This document shows positions 21,369-32,814 of a DNA stretch of 64,000 nt, piece after piece. A model generated the notes under the pieces. It saw only the letters and a list, made by a program, of their open reading frames with translations, did not search any database and had not been told where the DNA came from. Location: positions 310,001-374,000 of the forward strand of contig OZ025684.1 in NCBI GenBank assembly GCA_964019335.1, in the 5' to 3' direction. Both the position numbers and the translations under genes were made by a program. This DNA is from Diplonema japonicum (taxonomy: Eukaryota; Euglenozoa; Diplonemea; Diplonemida; Diplonemidae). Positions within the stretch are counted from its first letter, which is position 1, and the number at the start of each line of letters is the position of its first letter.

Positions 21369-22006
21369 AGAGCCCCCCCCCCCCCCCGAATAATTCCATC
21401 CTAAATAATGTGTGGGTTCGGGTGTGGGTTTTCCGCTCCAAAATTCCCAAATAATTCCCCTACCGATGAGGACTGGTACGACGGGCAGTTGAACGCAAAC
21501 CCGCTCGAAGCTGTTGAACTGTATGCGGTCTCCCGGCTACCTACCAGGTAGCTCGTGGAGGCCATACGCTAGGAGACACTTAGCGAAGCAAGCACCCTGA
21601 AGGCGTCGGACCCTTTAGACAGTGCAGCACAGAACGTTGTTGCGGGCGTTGCAATGGACACTACACCTGACGAGACTTCAGCAAGCCCGACAGACTCCCA
21701 AGCAGTTGCTTCTCAAGCCCCAGCGGTCTGTCAACCCCGCAACTTCCCAGCAACCACCTAACACCAAAACCAGGCAGTTCGTCTGCGACATTTGTGGGTT
21801 CTCCACAGCCTGGGGGAAGACTGGTAAGAACACAAGAACAAGATGTGTTCAAAGCCCGTGCTTTCCATGTGGCAAGGCCCCCCAGCCCAAATAAATACAA
21901 CCCGAATATGTGTATTCATAATTCCTTTTTTTTTGGATCCCAAACACCCCCCCCCCCCCCCCCCCCCCCCTCCACTGTCCAAATAAGGATAATTATTCGG
22001 GCCCCT
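21369..22006 (+). mobile_element. Small TTAA-flanked DNA element with a Cys-rich coding relic
   Basis: 638 bp bounded by TTAA at 21365-21368 and 22007-22010. The ends are inverted: AGAGCCCC...CGAATAATT at the left, and AGGGGCCCGAATAATT read inward from the right. Inside, broken plus-strand frames run from about 21460 to 21892. The last encodes QFVCDICGFSTAWGKTGK followed by further Cys residues, which resembles the C-terminal Cys-rich finger of piggyBac-type transposases. Stops and a frame change make it non-coding today. It is probably an internally deleted piggyBac-like element; the assignment rests on TTAA, ends and finger only. A C run of about 23 bases lies near its right end. Confidence 0.55.
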
Positions 22007-22034
22007 TTAAAAAAAAACTTTTTTCTTTTTTTAA

Positions 22035-22166
22035 TCTTGCATGTCTCTCACACCAAAAACCAGACCCAGCAATAATGGTTGAGCATGTAGCTGCCATGAT
22101 TGGAAACAGCAAGCTCATTGACCAGTGCAGGGCCTGACAACATGTCGATGCGTGTGGTTGTTCTAT
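22035..22166 (+). repeat. Repeat F with identical 20-codon reading frame, copy 1
   Basis: 132 bp nearly identical to 41164-41295. Both hold an intact short frame starting MVEHVAAMIGNSKL and ending in TGA (here 22075-22137). The second copy lies just upstream of the SpoVS-like gene. It may be a duplicated upstream region, a small ORF or a piece of mobile DNA; I cannot tell which. Confidence 0.6.
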
Positions 22167-22718
22167 AATTGTTGTATAAATAGCTATATCTATCTATAGC
22201 TAAATCTATAAATAGCTAGAATTTTACGAGAAGGGTGGGTTGTGTTGCTCCCTTTTTTAGGATTTTTCTTCTTTTTTTCTTCATACTCATAGCCACTACT
22301 GATTAGATTGTGTGAACAATAACAAAAAAGTAAATAAAGATAGAAAAAAGGTTATAAAACATGGGAAACCGGGTTTCAGTGAGAAGTGGGGGAAAAAAAA
22401 AAAAGAAAAAAAAACCTGCAAGAAAGTAAATCCTTACCCGACACCTTATTAGATTGCCGTATGAATTTAATAGTCGGTGTCGTATGCAAACTCCGCGCGA
22501 GAGCCGCAGGCGGCTTAATAGAAAGAAGTAAAAAAGAAGAAAAAAAAAACCCCACCCCCCTTCATTCAAATGCAATGTGGTTTTTTTTTTTTTTTTTTTT
22601 GCACGCGCCAAGACATTAACAATAACTATTTTTTTTTTTCTTTCTTTCTTTTTTTAAAAACCTGATGCACACGGAATAGCGCAATAAATTGTCGTTCTCG
22701 TTTTGAATAGATTTCGTG

Positions 22719-22753
<35 letters not shown>

Positions 22754-22887
22754 CCTGCCGCAGTGCGCCAGAAACCAAGGTTGGGAGAAATACGTCGCCG
22801 TGTACATCAGGTTTAAAAAAAAAAAAAAAAAAACACCACACCGCACCGCTTACGCACCCCCCCCCCCCCCCCCTTTTTTTTTTCTTC
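22167..22887. other. Intergenic spacer downstream of the phosphatase gene
   Basis: Homopolymer-rich, with an AT-rich inverted-repeat cluster around 22180-22222 (TAGCTATAT and TATAGCTA words) and a C run directly 3' of the phosphatase stop. I see no gene. Confidence 0.5.
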
Positions 22888-23718
22888 TTACTCAGCGCGC
22901 ATAGCCGCCCTCAACGAAGCCACAGTAGCCATCTCAACACCACAAGAGACCAGCAGGTAGTGGTCCACATCACCGATGCACTCCAAAATATGCTCAGCAG
23001 CATAACTAGGGGAGAGCCTGAGAATGTCATTAGGCATGGCGTCGAGGAGGAACTTTGACTGCCGCTCAATAACATAACTGTGAACCACAAGGTTACCCTC
23101 TGACAGTGTGTAGTCAGCGATAATGGTATCACGTGCCACACCAGCAAGGAGGAGCAGGATGGCAGAGATGATCCCCGTCCGGTCCTTCCCCGCGGTGCAG
23201 TGAACCATGACAGGAACATCTCCAGACTGAATGCTTCTGTCAATGGCAACAAGTGTCTTTTTGATCTCCGCTGTAGCATCTTCCAAAATGGTTGTGTAAA
23301 GAGCCTTGAGCCCACCTTCAGAAAACCCGAGTTTTTTAATCCCGAAGGTGGTCATTGTTTCTGTCTGTCCCGTGATGTACAGACCTGCAAGGTATAGTTT
23401 GTCAAAGCAAGTTGTGTTTCGCATTATGACTTTCATAGTGGCGGGGCCCGTGAGATCTATGTGCACATGTTTTTCACCTCCTGCTAGAAGAGCGCCTTTT
23501 ACCCCATCGAACAAGGGGGCTTTGGTTATTTCTCGCTTGCTTCGGAGGTCTATAACTGTGCCGACTTTCAGAGTGTTTTCTAGGTGTGCGATGCCCTCTG
23601 CGGTGTAGTAGAGGGGCGCGCAGGATCGAAGAACCACTTGTTTCTTGGTCAGCACCCCGTCGGCGCAGAGGTGGCCCCCCAGATCCCTGAGGTTCACTCC
23701 GTCTTCCAATGTTGACAT
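22888..23718 (-). CDS. Protein tyrosine/lipid phosphatase-like protein (HCxxGKDRTG type)
   Basis: 276 residues from ATG 23718, preceded by an unbroken A run, to TAA. An NLRDLGG motif lies at residues 9-15 and the P-loop HCTAGKDRTG at 173-182, giving catalytic Cys174 and Arg180, with an Asp in DRTG. This pairing is characteristic of the atypical tyrosine phosphatase family found in bacteria and protists (the Y_phosphatase3/LipA-like group). Members act on phosphotyrosine and in some cases phosphoinositides, so the substrate cannot be assigned. Length and single-domain layout match the family, and all catalytic residues are present, so it should be active. No signal peptide or membrane segment is obvious, which suggests a cytosolic enzyme. 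Confidence 0.9.
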   Translation of the reverse strand: MSTLEDGVNLRDLGGHLCADGVLTKKQVVLRSCAPLYYTAEGIAHLENTLKVGTVIDLRSKREITKAPLFDGVKGALLAGGEKHVHIDLTGPATMKVIMRNTTCFDKLYLAGLYITGQTETMTTFGIKKLGFSEGGLKALYTTILEDATAEIKKTLVAIDRSIQSGDVPVMVHCTAGKDRTGIISAILLLLAGVARDTIIADYTLSEGNLVVHSYVIERQSKFLLDAMPNDILRLSPSYAAEHILECIGDVDHYLLVSCGVEMATVASLRAAMRAE

Positions 23719-24619
23719 TTTTTTTTTTTTTTTTTTTTTTGAGAAAAACTACAACACAGCAACCAAATGAAAATTTCTCCCTCACGTTTTTGTGGTCCAG
23801 TGTGTAGCTGTTGTTGTATGCCGCAAAAAAAAAAAAAAGAAGAAGAAAAAAAAAAAGAGGAAATCTTGGTCTACCGAGAGAAGAAAGAACGGAAAAGAAA
23901 AGGGGGAGGGGAGACTGAGAGAGACAGGAGGCGGGGCACGGTGGCGCTTTCATTCTTTTTTTTTTTTTTTTAATGGTCTTCTTTTTTTTTAATTCTCTCT
24001 TTGCACTTTTCTTTTCTTCTTCTTTTTTTTGTCTTGTTTTGTTTTCTCTGAGAATGAAATATGAAAGCATGCGAATATTTCTTATTTTCTTTCGTTTGTT
24101 GTTGTAGTTTCTTTTTTTTTGTAGATAAAAAAAAAAAAAAAAAGAATAGCTTTGAGTTTTTTTTTTCTTTTCTCGCACTACACTCATGGGAACAAGTTTA
24201 CAGCGAGTGTACGGGGGAGGGTTTTTTTTTTTTTTTTTTTGAGCTGCATGGAATAAAGTAACGATCCTCTTGTAATCCCCCCCCCCCCCCCCAACAATCG
24301 TAGCAGTTACTTAAGCTGAGTGTCGTAAGAGGAGAAGAAGAAAAAAGAGAGAAGAAAAAAAAACATCCTTCCTTCGATATATATTTTCTTTTTTTGCAAG
24401 AGGTCGGCATCGGAAAAAAAAAAAAAAAAAATAATAATAATAATAATATTAGAAAGCTATGGTTGTAACAGCTAAGACGAGGGGGGCGGGAGGTGGGTAG
24501 ACCATCGTAGGTTGGGAGACACGACCCAACGGACGGACCCCCGTGATTGCATTTTGGGGCACGGCTATGGAAGAGCCAGTCCCAGCCTACTCACGGGGGA
24601 GAAGGGAAAGAAAGAGGAA

Positions 24620-24735
24620 CTGGCCGTTGTTTGTACGTGCCGGGTAAAACCTGGAGAAGTTTGTCAATTCGAAACACGTTGCCAACGTTCCCCTTTTGTT
24701 TAGACAAGTCAAAGACTCGTTCTTGCAAAAAAAAT
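24620..24735 (+). repeat. Repeat G
   Basis: AAACCTGGAGAA, CCCCTTTTGT and TTCTTGCAAAAA occur in order here, at about 30110-30225, and partly at 49995-50065 (CATTCCCCTTTTGTTTCAAA, then CTCGTTCTTGCAAAAA). There is no coding capacity. Confidence 0.55.
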
Positions 24736-24954
24736 AAACAAAAATTCGATAAAGCCCTGAGTTTCTGCCTAACGAGATCCTTCAAGCATGGAAGTTTTCC
24801 ACCCCCCATCCTCTTCTGGGCAGAACGCCTTACGGAAATGGAAAAATGCGACAGCGTCCTTCTGACACGACGGGGTTCTTGTTTCATCCTAGGATCAAAA
24901 TTGCAAAAATTGGACCCCCGGAGATAGGCCGTGGTGTGCATCAGGTTAATGTAA

Positions 24955-24989
<35 letters not shown>

Positions 24990-25037
24990 AAATTATTAAC
25001 ATGCAAGGGGGTATGGTCAGTACTAGGTAGCTCTCAG

Positions 25038-25145
25038 TTCCTATCTAATCTTGCGACTCCTCCAAGTGCTGATCTCTTCAGGCAGTAGCACCCTTCATTG
25101 GCTCCCACTAGCGTCCCAGCAGGTATGGAGAGCACTTTTCCCGAC
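25038..25145 (+). repeat. Repeat H
   Basis: CTTGCGACTCCTCC, GGCACCCTTCA-type and TTTTCCCGACC words are shared with 59656-59715 (plus) and, inverted, with 61679-61828 inside the pogo-like element. The unit seems to be about 110-150 bp. Confidence 0.55.
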
Positions 25146-25782
25146 CGAAAAAATAAGATTTATTTCTAAGCTGCCTTTTTCTTGAAATTTTGCGGAAAGA
25201 AGGACTTGAGGACACTCCCAAAGTTGGCCTTAGGTTCTAGATTTCGTTCGAAAGCAGTTTGTAAGTAAAAAAAAAAAAGATATGACCCCCTAAGCCCCTA
25301 CATTCTTTTTTTTTTCTCGAGAGAACTACAACTCTTCGGTTTTTTTTTTCCCATGTCTGATACAGACAAGGTCTAGTCTTCAAAAAAAAAAAAAAAAAAA
25401 AAAGAAATTGCTGGCAGGGGTAAAAGGTTTTGCACATCTAGACTCATCGAGAAAAAAAAAAGAACTATTTTAAGAGTGCGTTTGCTGATGGAAAAAGAAA
25501 AAAAAAGAAGGAAAAAAAAAAAAAAAAAAAACCTTACCCATAAAAAAGAAAAGGAGCATCGCCTACCGACCACGTGGAACAGGAAAACTTCCAATTACGG
25601 TTATGGAGCCCAAGGAGAACGGTAGCCCTTGAGGGAATAAGGAAACGGACCTAAAGTACTAAGGGTAAAGCACTTGGGGGTGACATATCTATTTGTAAAC
25701 CTCTTACTCAAAAAAAAAAAGCTCGATTTTTTGCTGGAGAGAACAGCTTACAACCCGTAAACACGTTTTGGCCAACTTTCCT

Positions 25783-25824
<42 letters not shown>

Positions 25825-25827
<3 letters not shown>

Positions 25828-25872
25828 ACAGGCGTCCTGCCACATACCGCAGGTACCCTTAAATGTCTCTTT
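25825..25872 (-). repeat. Repeat C
   Basis: On minus it reads GAGACATTTAAGGGTACCTG, then GCGGTATGTGGCAGGACGCC, closely matching 50527-50570 and 61985-62028 on plus, and more loosely 51319-51352. It is always preceded by a long A run in this orientation, so it probably marks the end of a retroposed unit. Confidence 0.7.
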
Positions 25873-26904
25873 TTTTTTTTTTTTTTTTTAAATTCAGCAC
25901 CATGAATATTACCTTTTGTTGCGCAGCAAGTAAGGTATCATCGTAGCTTAGCTCGCGGGGAGGGGGGAGTATGTCCACTCTGTCTGGCTTATAGTTACCA
26001 TCACTTCTGATGTGAGCAGTTTGGGGAGTGGGGAGCTGCAACCCCGTCACTTTATTTAAAAAAGAAAAAAATTCACTATGATAATAAACGAAGATTAGCA
26101 ACAGCCCACAAAAAAAAAAAAAAAAAAAAAATAGGAAAATTAAAAGAAAGAAATGTTTCTGAAGAACCCGAACGAAAATACAGTAAAGAAAAAAAAAAAA
26201 AAAAAACAAAGGGAAGGGTGTAAAAAAAAAAAAAAATTATGAAAAAAATGAAAAAAAAAAAAAAAAAAAGTATCAACTGTAAAAACGAAAAACGAGGTTA
26301 AGCAATGGTACATGGGGACGGAGGCCCAGCCTTTTTTTTCGTGCCTGGAGCAAGTAGCTTGGTCTCTGCGTCCCCACGAAAAACCATTTTTTTCTTCTTT
26401 TTTTTCTTTTTTGACGAAGGGTTTCGTTTTACAGAATAAAAGAAAAAGAAAAATTCACTTTGATAGGAACGAAGTGGTTAGCAACGGCCCGCCAAAAAAA
26501 GAAAAGGTGTTGTTCTTTTTGTGAACACACAACGCCAAGAATTACCTGTAGAAAAGGTAATTGCCCAGCAAGAATGCAACCTCCAATATATACTCTGTTT
26601 TTTTCTGATATAACAATTCATTTTGCAAAGCAAAATCAAAAGAAAAAAAATAAAAAAGAAGAAGAATACAAACCCACTGCGTGCGCTTCCAAGGCATTGC
26701 CATCTTTTCCCCCCCGCCCTTTTTACTTTTTTAGATAAATCAAAAAGGACTGCATTTCTGCAAGCAAAAAAAAGGGGGAGGGGGAGAGGACAGGGGGAGC
26801 AAGAAATCTTGATACGCGCCATCCCGTAGTAGAGAGAAAATAAGAAATTACAGCGTGTCCCTGGGTAACGCTCCTTGGGTACACGGTTTTCTTTTTTTTT
26901 TTCT

Positions 26905-27167
26905 TTATTTCGCTCTTCGTCATTTTTTTCTTCACCTCACTAGGGCCTCATATTGGGGCTTCAAAGTGAAAAAAATGGGTCGCGTCGTGGAAATTCTTTT
27001 TTTGGGTTGGGGTATTTTGACTATTTTTGGCTATCTCCGGCCCTTTAAAAGAGGGAATAAGTGCTTTACCTTCCTTAAGAAACCACGGCGAAAAATAGCT
27101 ACCCCGTACTACCTTAGGGAAATCCCCCAAAAAAAAAGCAGGCCCGTAGCAGTGAAGAGTGAAATAA
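26905..27167. mobile_element. Short terminal-inverted-repeat element
   Basis: The left end starts TTATTTCGCTCTTC and the right end, read inward, starts TTATTTCACTCTTCACTG. The same terminal words occur at 30601-31202. There is no coding frame; it is probably a miniature non-autonomous element. Element limits are approximate. Confidence 0.4.
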
Positions 27168-27467
27168 AACGACTTACTTGCCGCCAAACGAGCCATTTTT
27201 TAAACACTCGTTACCGTTCGGGAACTCAAGTAAAAATAATGACTCATAAAATTCGTTGGCGATAAAACGGCTATTTTTTTTTTTTTTTTTCTTTTTTCCC
27301 GAGGTGCAGATCTGGTTCAGTGTGAAGCACTTGTGCAGTGAAACAAAAGAAAACTCGATAATTAAAGGAAGTCAATGGGGGCGCCCTGCACAAAAAAAAA
27401 AGCGCCAGAATGAAAAAATCTTTCTATTCAAAAAAGAAGGGGGAAAAAAAAAAGTTGTCTCGATTTT

Positions 27468-27895
27468 AGTGGTGCCATGCAGTATGTGACACAGCGGCCA
27501 CCCTTGTGAAACTTCGCCCCGAAGCCTCCCAAGTCCCCTGTGGTCCCGTAGAAAGTAAAAGTGGAGAGGTAAAGAAAGCTTGGAAATTGAAATAGGGAGA
27601 GGGCCACAGAAGCAATTAAACACCAACTGGAGAGTTGTGGGAGGCTTGCTTCACTGGCACGATGCCGCGGGGAGGCTACTTGCCTGACCTGGTGAAGCCA
27701 CCTCCTTGTTCGATGTAATGGGATAAGGGACTCTCCGTTGAGGGCGATGCTAACTGGCGCCACGCGTAGGGTGGGCTCTCCACCCCCGTCCAGGTTTCCC
27801 CATGTGTACGGCTTTAGAACGAGAGTTTCCCTTTCGCTTGTGTTTCTCCAAACCACAATTACCAGGAACCACCACAGGGAGGTTGGAAACATTGG
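27468..27895 (-). repeat. Repeat E, long copy
   Basis: Matches 51478-51755 in two blocks: GTGGTGCCATGC to TAAAGAAAG, and GATGCTAACTGG to GGAGGTTGG. The second copy lacks about 100 bp of the middle. On minus, both copies read RETLVLKPYTWG, then LDGGGEPTLRVAPVS, in one frame, so the unit may derive from a coding sequence, possibly of a retroelement. I do not recognise the protein. Confidence 0.6.
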
Positions 27896-28145
27896 TCCCC
27901 AAAAAAAAAAAAAAAAAAAAAAAAAAAGAAGAAATGAATATAGTCAAATCTATAATTTAAAAAAAAAAAAAAAATCCTCATCCCTTCTTTTTTTTTTTTT
28001 TTTTCTCTTTTGCCTTGTTTTTCACTAAGCTCACACTTCTTTTTTCCCTTTTTACTTACTCATTGTCACTGAACACTGCAACGATCGGGGCTCCGAAGTA
28101 CTTTTTGAGGGGGAAGGGCAAGGAGTGGAATATAATTTCCTTTAA

Positions 28146-29941
28146 CCATTAAGCCCACAGGCAAAAAACCGAAAAAAGCCCATTTTTGAGGCGATTCCAA
28201 AAAATTCAAAAAAATGGCAGCATTTAACCATACAAAGTGTTCTTTTTATGGAGAAATGACCTCTGGAGACATTCAGGTATCAGGGTTCCCCTGAACTGGC
28301 TTTTGAACTTATGATTTTTGACCCAACACCCTTTTTGGTAAGGGGGGGAAGAGGAGTAGGAAAAAGTGCAAATAAATAATAATAAAATGCACTAAAAACC
28401 CCTTGTAACACTATTCTAGCCCAGATTTAGCTTGCGTTTCACACCTCTCTGGCCAGTGGAGGGGGTCCGGGGGTCCATCAGTGAGTTTCTGGTACTTGTC
28501 GGTGTTTCGGGCTCCCGAAGATCATCCTCGGTGATGTCCTCGTTCAGGTGGTAAAGCCAAAAGCAAGGTGTGGAATAGAGGCACTTGCCACAGGTGGAAC
28601 ATTCATAGCCAGAGGACCTTCTGGGACCCATGCAATGATGGACTACGGACCTATTATGCTAATTTTTGCAGGAAAATGCTCTTTGATGCGGTCAAACCTT
28701 ACATCCTTCGAGTCTTGTGGTCTCGATGGTGCAGGTTCTTTGCCCATTGCCCATGCATTTACAGAGGCCGTGTGCGATGCATTCTTCCAGTTCATTGAAC
28801 TTGATGGGGGAATTGACGCTCTTCGCAAGTACCCAGCAGCTGAAGAGGCTTTTGTCAAGCAGGAACCTTAATATTTTCATCTGCCACCGGCGGCTTTGGA
28901 CTACTTTGTGTTGCGTTGGGTGGCAGCGTCGTTCCCATCTACACCCCCCATAAGGGAGGTGTAGGTTTCAACGACCTTTGGAATGGGAAAGGCGACCCCG
29001 GACTTTTTCTTTGCCTTGCCGACCCATCTTTGACGAGTGGCGGTCATCTTTGGCTTGAAAGGGGAGAAGCACAAAAGAAAAGTGCATGCCGGGCCTGTTT
29101 CGTTGGAACACCCGGAACTCTCCCCTTTTCATCACCTGCCCCCGTTCCTTGATAGTCCGGGAGACCTTTCCCCAACGCTGCATCGCAGCTTCAACCAGCC
29201 AGCGGGCCTGCGGGCCTTGTAGAGTTTGTCATGCCGGGCTGATCTCATCTCGATCAGGGTCCCGGGATGGGTCCTTGCACAGATATATGTTTCCAAAGAA
29301 CAGCTCAAACCGGTTTCCGGACATGACGCGCAAACCCCTGAGTATGCATAATGGAGTCAGGATCGGTTTTCCAGTAGTCACGGAAGTTGGGACGGGTGGT
29401 GAGGTCCATTAACACCCATAGGCCCAGAAACGCTCGGATTTCGGCTTCCGTGACTCTTTTGTCGATTTTGCGCTCCAGGTGGTTGTTTGTGAATGCTGTC
29501 AGGCATCGGAGGGTGTATGGTGTAAAAAACGAATAAAAAAGCTGGAGAGGGCTCTTCCCTGTTGGGTCGTCTGCTGGTTCGATTACACTGCCTCTTTCCA
29601 CCCCATTTCCTTCAATTCTTCCACACTATCCTCCCCCCAAGCACTACTAGACTCAGAACTACCATTTTCTGACATTTCTTCGCATTCTTCATCACTCACG
29701 ACCAGCCCTCTGCTCCAGTCGAGTATTCTTCATTCTCAAATCATTTTTTCCCGGATTTTCAACCTCTCAAATTCTTAAAATAATGCTGAAAAAGGGCAGC
29801 ATTTAGCCAAACAAAGTGGAAAAAATCGCGCAATGGCGTCAGAAAAGTGAAAGAAAGGTCATAATTTGACCAAAAGGCCTATAGATTTCTTTTTTTTTTT
29901 TTTTTTATGTCATATATATATATGACATGTGGGTTTAATGG
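28146..29941 (-). mobile_element. piggyBac-type transposon relic 1
   Basis: 1796 bp flanked by TTAA at 28142-28145 and 29942-29945. Inverted ends are CCATTAAGCCCACAGG (left) and CCATTAAACCCACATG (right, read inward). A 22-bp AT-rich perfect palindrome (29907-29928) overlaps the inner edge of the right inverted end. The minus strand carries broken transposase frames: an acidic N-terminus (about 29740-29590), the start of the piggyBac core (29601-29305: LFYSFFTPYTLRCLTAFTNN, then EIRAFLGLWVLMDLTTRP and DYWKTDP), scrambled middle sequence, and a C-terminal Cys-rich finger (28631-28540: YECSTCGKCLYSTPCFWLYH). Several frameshifts and stops make it inactive; the clean ends and duplications show that it arrived by normal TTAA transposition. 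Confidence 0.85.
28416..29740 (-). pseudogene. Broken piggyBac transposase
   Basis: Coding relic inside the element above. The order of acidic N-terminus, catalytic-core start and C-terminal Cys-rich finger is kept, but the frame changes near 29590, about 29300 and again near 28640. The middle, where the catalytic Asp residues should lie, is not readable in one frame. There is no intact start-to-stop frame. Confidence 0.75.
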
Positions 29942-30600
29942 TTAAAAAAAAAAAAAAAACAAAAAAAAAAAAAACAAAATGAAGAAACATAGCACGGGTG
30001 CCAAAAACCAAACCCAAAAAGGTGGGTAAGAGTCTAAATACCGGGGTAAGAATCAGAGTTCGCAATTTTTTTTTTTTTTTTGGAACTCGATAGAAAAAGT
30101 GAAAAAGAAGAACAGGCGTGCGTGCAGGGTAGAAACCTGGAGAAAGCTTGTAATCCCATACACATCCTGCCAATATTCCCCTTTTGTCTTTTTGTTAAGA
30201 AAAGTCGAAGAAGACTATTCTTGCAAAAAGCGAGGGGGGGACGGGGGATGGAGAAGTTTTAAAAAGAATACCTACTGAAAAGCTCTTCATAAATCTTTGA
30301 AAATGAGAGCAAACACATACCCCCTTTATGGGAAAAAAAAGGGGGGGGGGAGGAGGGGGTTCCCTTAGGTATATCGAGGTACTTCACCGGTATTGGTCTG
30401 TAGACCGACGCACCCACAGGGGTGAGACATAGTTTGTTTGCTATTAGCAGGATTCGTTAGAAGAACTCTTGCCAGTCTACAGGGAAACAATGAGCACTCT
30501 CCTTCATTCAGTTCGAAATAAGAGCCATTCTTTTTTTTCTTTTTTTTTTTTTTTTTTTTTCTTCTTGCAAGAGAGAGCATTCTTTTTTTTTTTTTTTTAA

Positions 30601-31202
30601 TTATTTCACTCTTCAGAAATTACTTTCACGCACTAGGTGGGGCCCCATTACTTCACGCTAAATCTCATTACTTCACGGTGAAATAATGGCCTGTTTTCCG
30701 TGAAGTAATAGGGGGTTTCCGGTAAATAATATGCCTCGGTAGGCCAATTTTTGCTTCGGTTCGGTTCCCAGTGGGGCTACTTTTTCCTCTCAGTTTGCTA
30801 TTTCCCCCCAGGTTCAGCTCAATTGGCCAACTTTTGCCTCGGCTCAGTTCCAAGTTGGACTACTTTTTCCTCCCAATTTGCCCACTTTTGGCTAGGCCTT
30901 GTTCCCAGTTTCTGTGGGTAACTCTTCTGTGGGTAAGGGTAACTTAGTCAGCTACCCAAGCACCCCAAAAGACTTCAAAATACCGAAGCAGTAGAAAAAA
31001 AGGAGCCAGCGGCCGCGCCAGGTATGGGAAGGCTTGATTAGAGATGGTGGCAGTGGCAATGCCAGCGACAGCGGCAGCTCTTAGTCAACAAAAGGAGGGA
31101 AAACAACTTGTATTGTAACCTTTGTAACCCCTCTCTTGTTGTACCCCTTGTCACCCTGTTGTGCCCCTCGTGGTGAAGTAATTTCAGAGTGTCGTGAAAT
31201 AA
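30601..31202. mobile_element. Candidate terminal-inverted-repeat element
   Basis: The left end TTATTTCACTCTTCAGAAAT and the right end, read inward, TTATTTCACGACACTCTGAA are inverted and imperfect over about 45 bp, both continuing into ATTACTT.CAC and then a GGGGC word. ATTACTTCACG recurs inside. There is no reading frame; it is probably non-autonomous. It shares terminal words with 26905-27167. Confidence 0.45.
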
Positions 31203-31214
31203 AACCACTTACCT

Positions 31215-31345
31215 ACCGCCAAGTAATGCTTTACCGACCTCTCGGTTCCGCATTTTACCATCTTGGGCACTGCGGGCCCTCGACGGTAAAATGCGGAACC
31301 TCGAGGTAACGGTAAAGTCATTACTTGTTGGCAGCAAATAGCTAT
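31215..31345. repeat. Long imperfect palindrome
   Basis: The left arm runs CCGCCAAGTAATGCTTTACC to TTCCGCATTTTACC; the right arm repeats these words inverted (GGTAAAATGCGGAA to GGTAAAG.CATTACTTGTTGGC). A spacer of about 25 bp separates the arms. It would form a strong hairpin in single-stranded DNA or RNA. Confidence 0.75.
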
Positions 31346-32679
31346 TCGTTTCTTTTTTTTCCCCCCCCTTCTACCCTACCCAAAAATAAAGAGGACACAG
31401 TTTTTGCGGGACATTTTTTTCGCCCAGGACCCTTTGTGCGAAGGGTGAAAATCGCTTGTGGGAACTTTTGGCGAAGATATGAACAAGCTGGGTAAATAAG
31501 TGGAGGCTTGCGATACTGTCGAGGAGCAAAGCGAGACTCCAGCCGAAAAGTAAGTGATGAACCCCTCCTACAGGTCCCGGGCAGGGATCCCAAAGGGCAA
31601 AAGAACCTCCCAGAAAAAAAGAAAAAAAAAAGGATCGGACAGCGGCAGAGGGGCAGAGGGTTAAAGTTTTCTTTTTTTTTTTCTTTCTCTTCTTCTTGCG
31701 TTTTTTTTTTTTTCTTCTTCTTCTTTTTCCTTTTTTTTCCTTTTTTTTTTCTCTTTTTTTGCAGCTTAAAACATAGATATGAAAACTAATAATAGCGAAG
31801 AAAAAAAAGGGGGGGAAAAGAAAAAAAAGAAAAAAAGAAAAAAAAACGGAAGTTGCTTCACACCCTTCGGTGGTCTGTTTCACCTTTTTTCTTCTTTTTT
31901 TCTTTCCTTTTTTTTTCCCCCCCTTTTTTAAAAAAGGCTTTTCGGAAAAGTAAAAAAAAAAAAAAAAAAAAAGAGAAAAATAAAAAGGCAACTCAATGAC
32001 GCTCCATTCATTTGTGCGCACAAGCGTTATTTTTACCTAATAAAAATTAACACCCTGTTGCATTGAAGCAAACGTTCTTCTTTTTTTTTTTCTTTTTTTT
32101 ATTCTTTCGACTTTGTTTTTTTTTAGTAAAGAATTGTTGAAACAAAGGGAAAGAAAAAAAAATCGGTTGTTCTGGAAAAAAAAAAAAAAAAAAAAAGGGT
32201 CTAGATCAAATTACACATCTAGATTTCATTTTTATTTCTTTCGTTTTTCTTCTTAAGAGGGGGGAAAAAGGGGGAAGGTATAATCCCCCTCGCCCCATTT
32301 TTGCCATTTTAACCAAATCACAAATCTTCTTCTTTATTATGCTGTAGTACGTGATCGTGACTCTTGCAGAGTTTTCCTTTTTTTATATTTCGGTTCTAAA
32401 CTTTTTCTCATTGTACCATTAGTAAGTCTTTGACAAAAGTATTGTTAAGAAAACAAAAAAAAGGGGGGGGGGAGAAGGGATAAATTCTCTTTTCAATCAA
32501 AAAAAAGAAGAAAAAAAGCAAGCACAACGGATGACACAGACATTTCATACGTGCCTCACCGAGGAAAATTAGCCAAAAAAAAAAAAAGAAAGAAAGAAAA
32601 GAATATTTATATGAAGAAGACTGAACAAACTTGAATAAGAAACAACTCCCGAGTAAGGGGGAAAAAAAAAAAAAAACTA

Positions 32680-32790
32680 GTTTGGCGCTCCATTTGTTTG
32701 TGTGCACGAGCGGAATTTTACCTAATAAAATAGCTCATTACGCTGCCATCAAATAGTTTTTAGTCTCGACAATAATATTGTTAAAACAAA
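32680..32790 (+). repeat. Dispersed repeat A
   Basis: Full unit including the leading AACTAGTTTGGCGCTCCATT. It lies directly beside the tail of the non-LTR element that starts at 32815. Confidence 0.8.
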
Positions 32791-32814
32791 AAACAAAAAA
32801 AAAAAATATATATA

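Larger units (their letters stand above)
23719..28141. other. Gene-free region rich in old repeats
   Basis: No host gene. Recognisable parts: repeat G (about 24620-24735), repeat H (about 25038-25145), repeat C on minus (25825-25872), repeat D fragments (26070-26109 and 26453-26495), a terminal-inverted-repeat element (26905-27167) and repeat E (27468-27895). Very long T runs occur at 25786-25825 and 25869-25889. Confidence 0.6.
29946..32679. other. Gene-free region with inverted-repeat elements
   Basis: Contains repeat G (about 30110-30225), a candidate TIR element (30601-31202), a large imperfect palindrome (31215-31345), polypurine/polypyrimidine tracts (31670-31960) and a decayed repeat A (about 32004-32070). 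I see no protein-coding gene. Confidence 0.55.

Noticed and set aside
21460-21530. Hammerhead ribozyme, because of CCGATGAG
   Set aside because: The core needs CTGATGA and a GAAA segment with three stems; only the first word is approximated, and the sequence reads as a degraded protein frame inside a transposon.
27468-27895. LTR of a retrotransposon (repeat E)
   Set aside because: The two copies lie 24 kb apart with unrelated sequence between them, have no TG...CA ends or target duplications, and carry a readable minus-strand frame.
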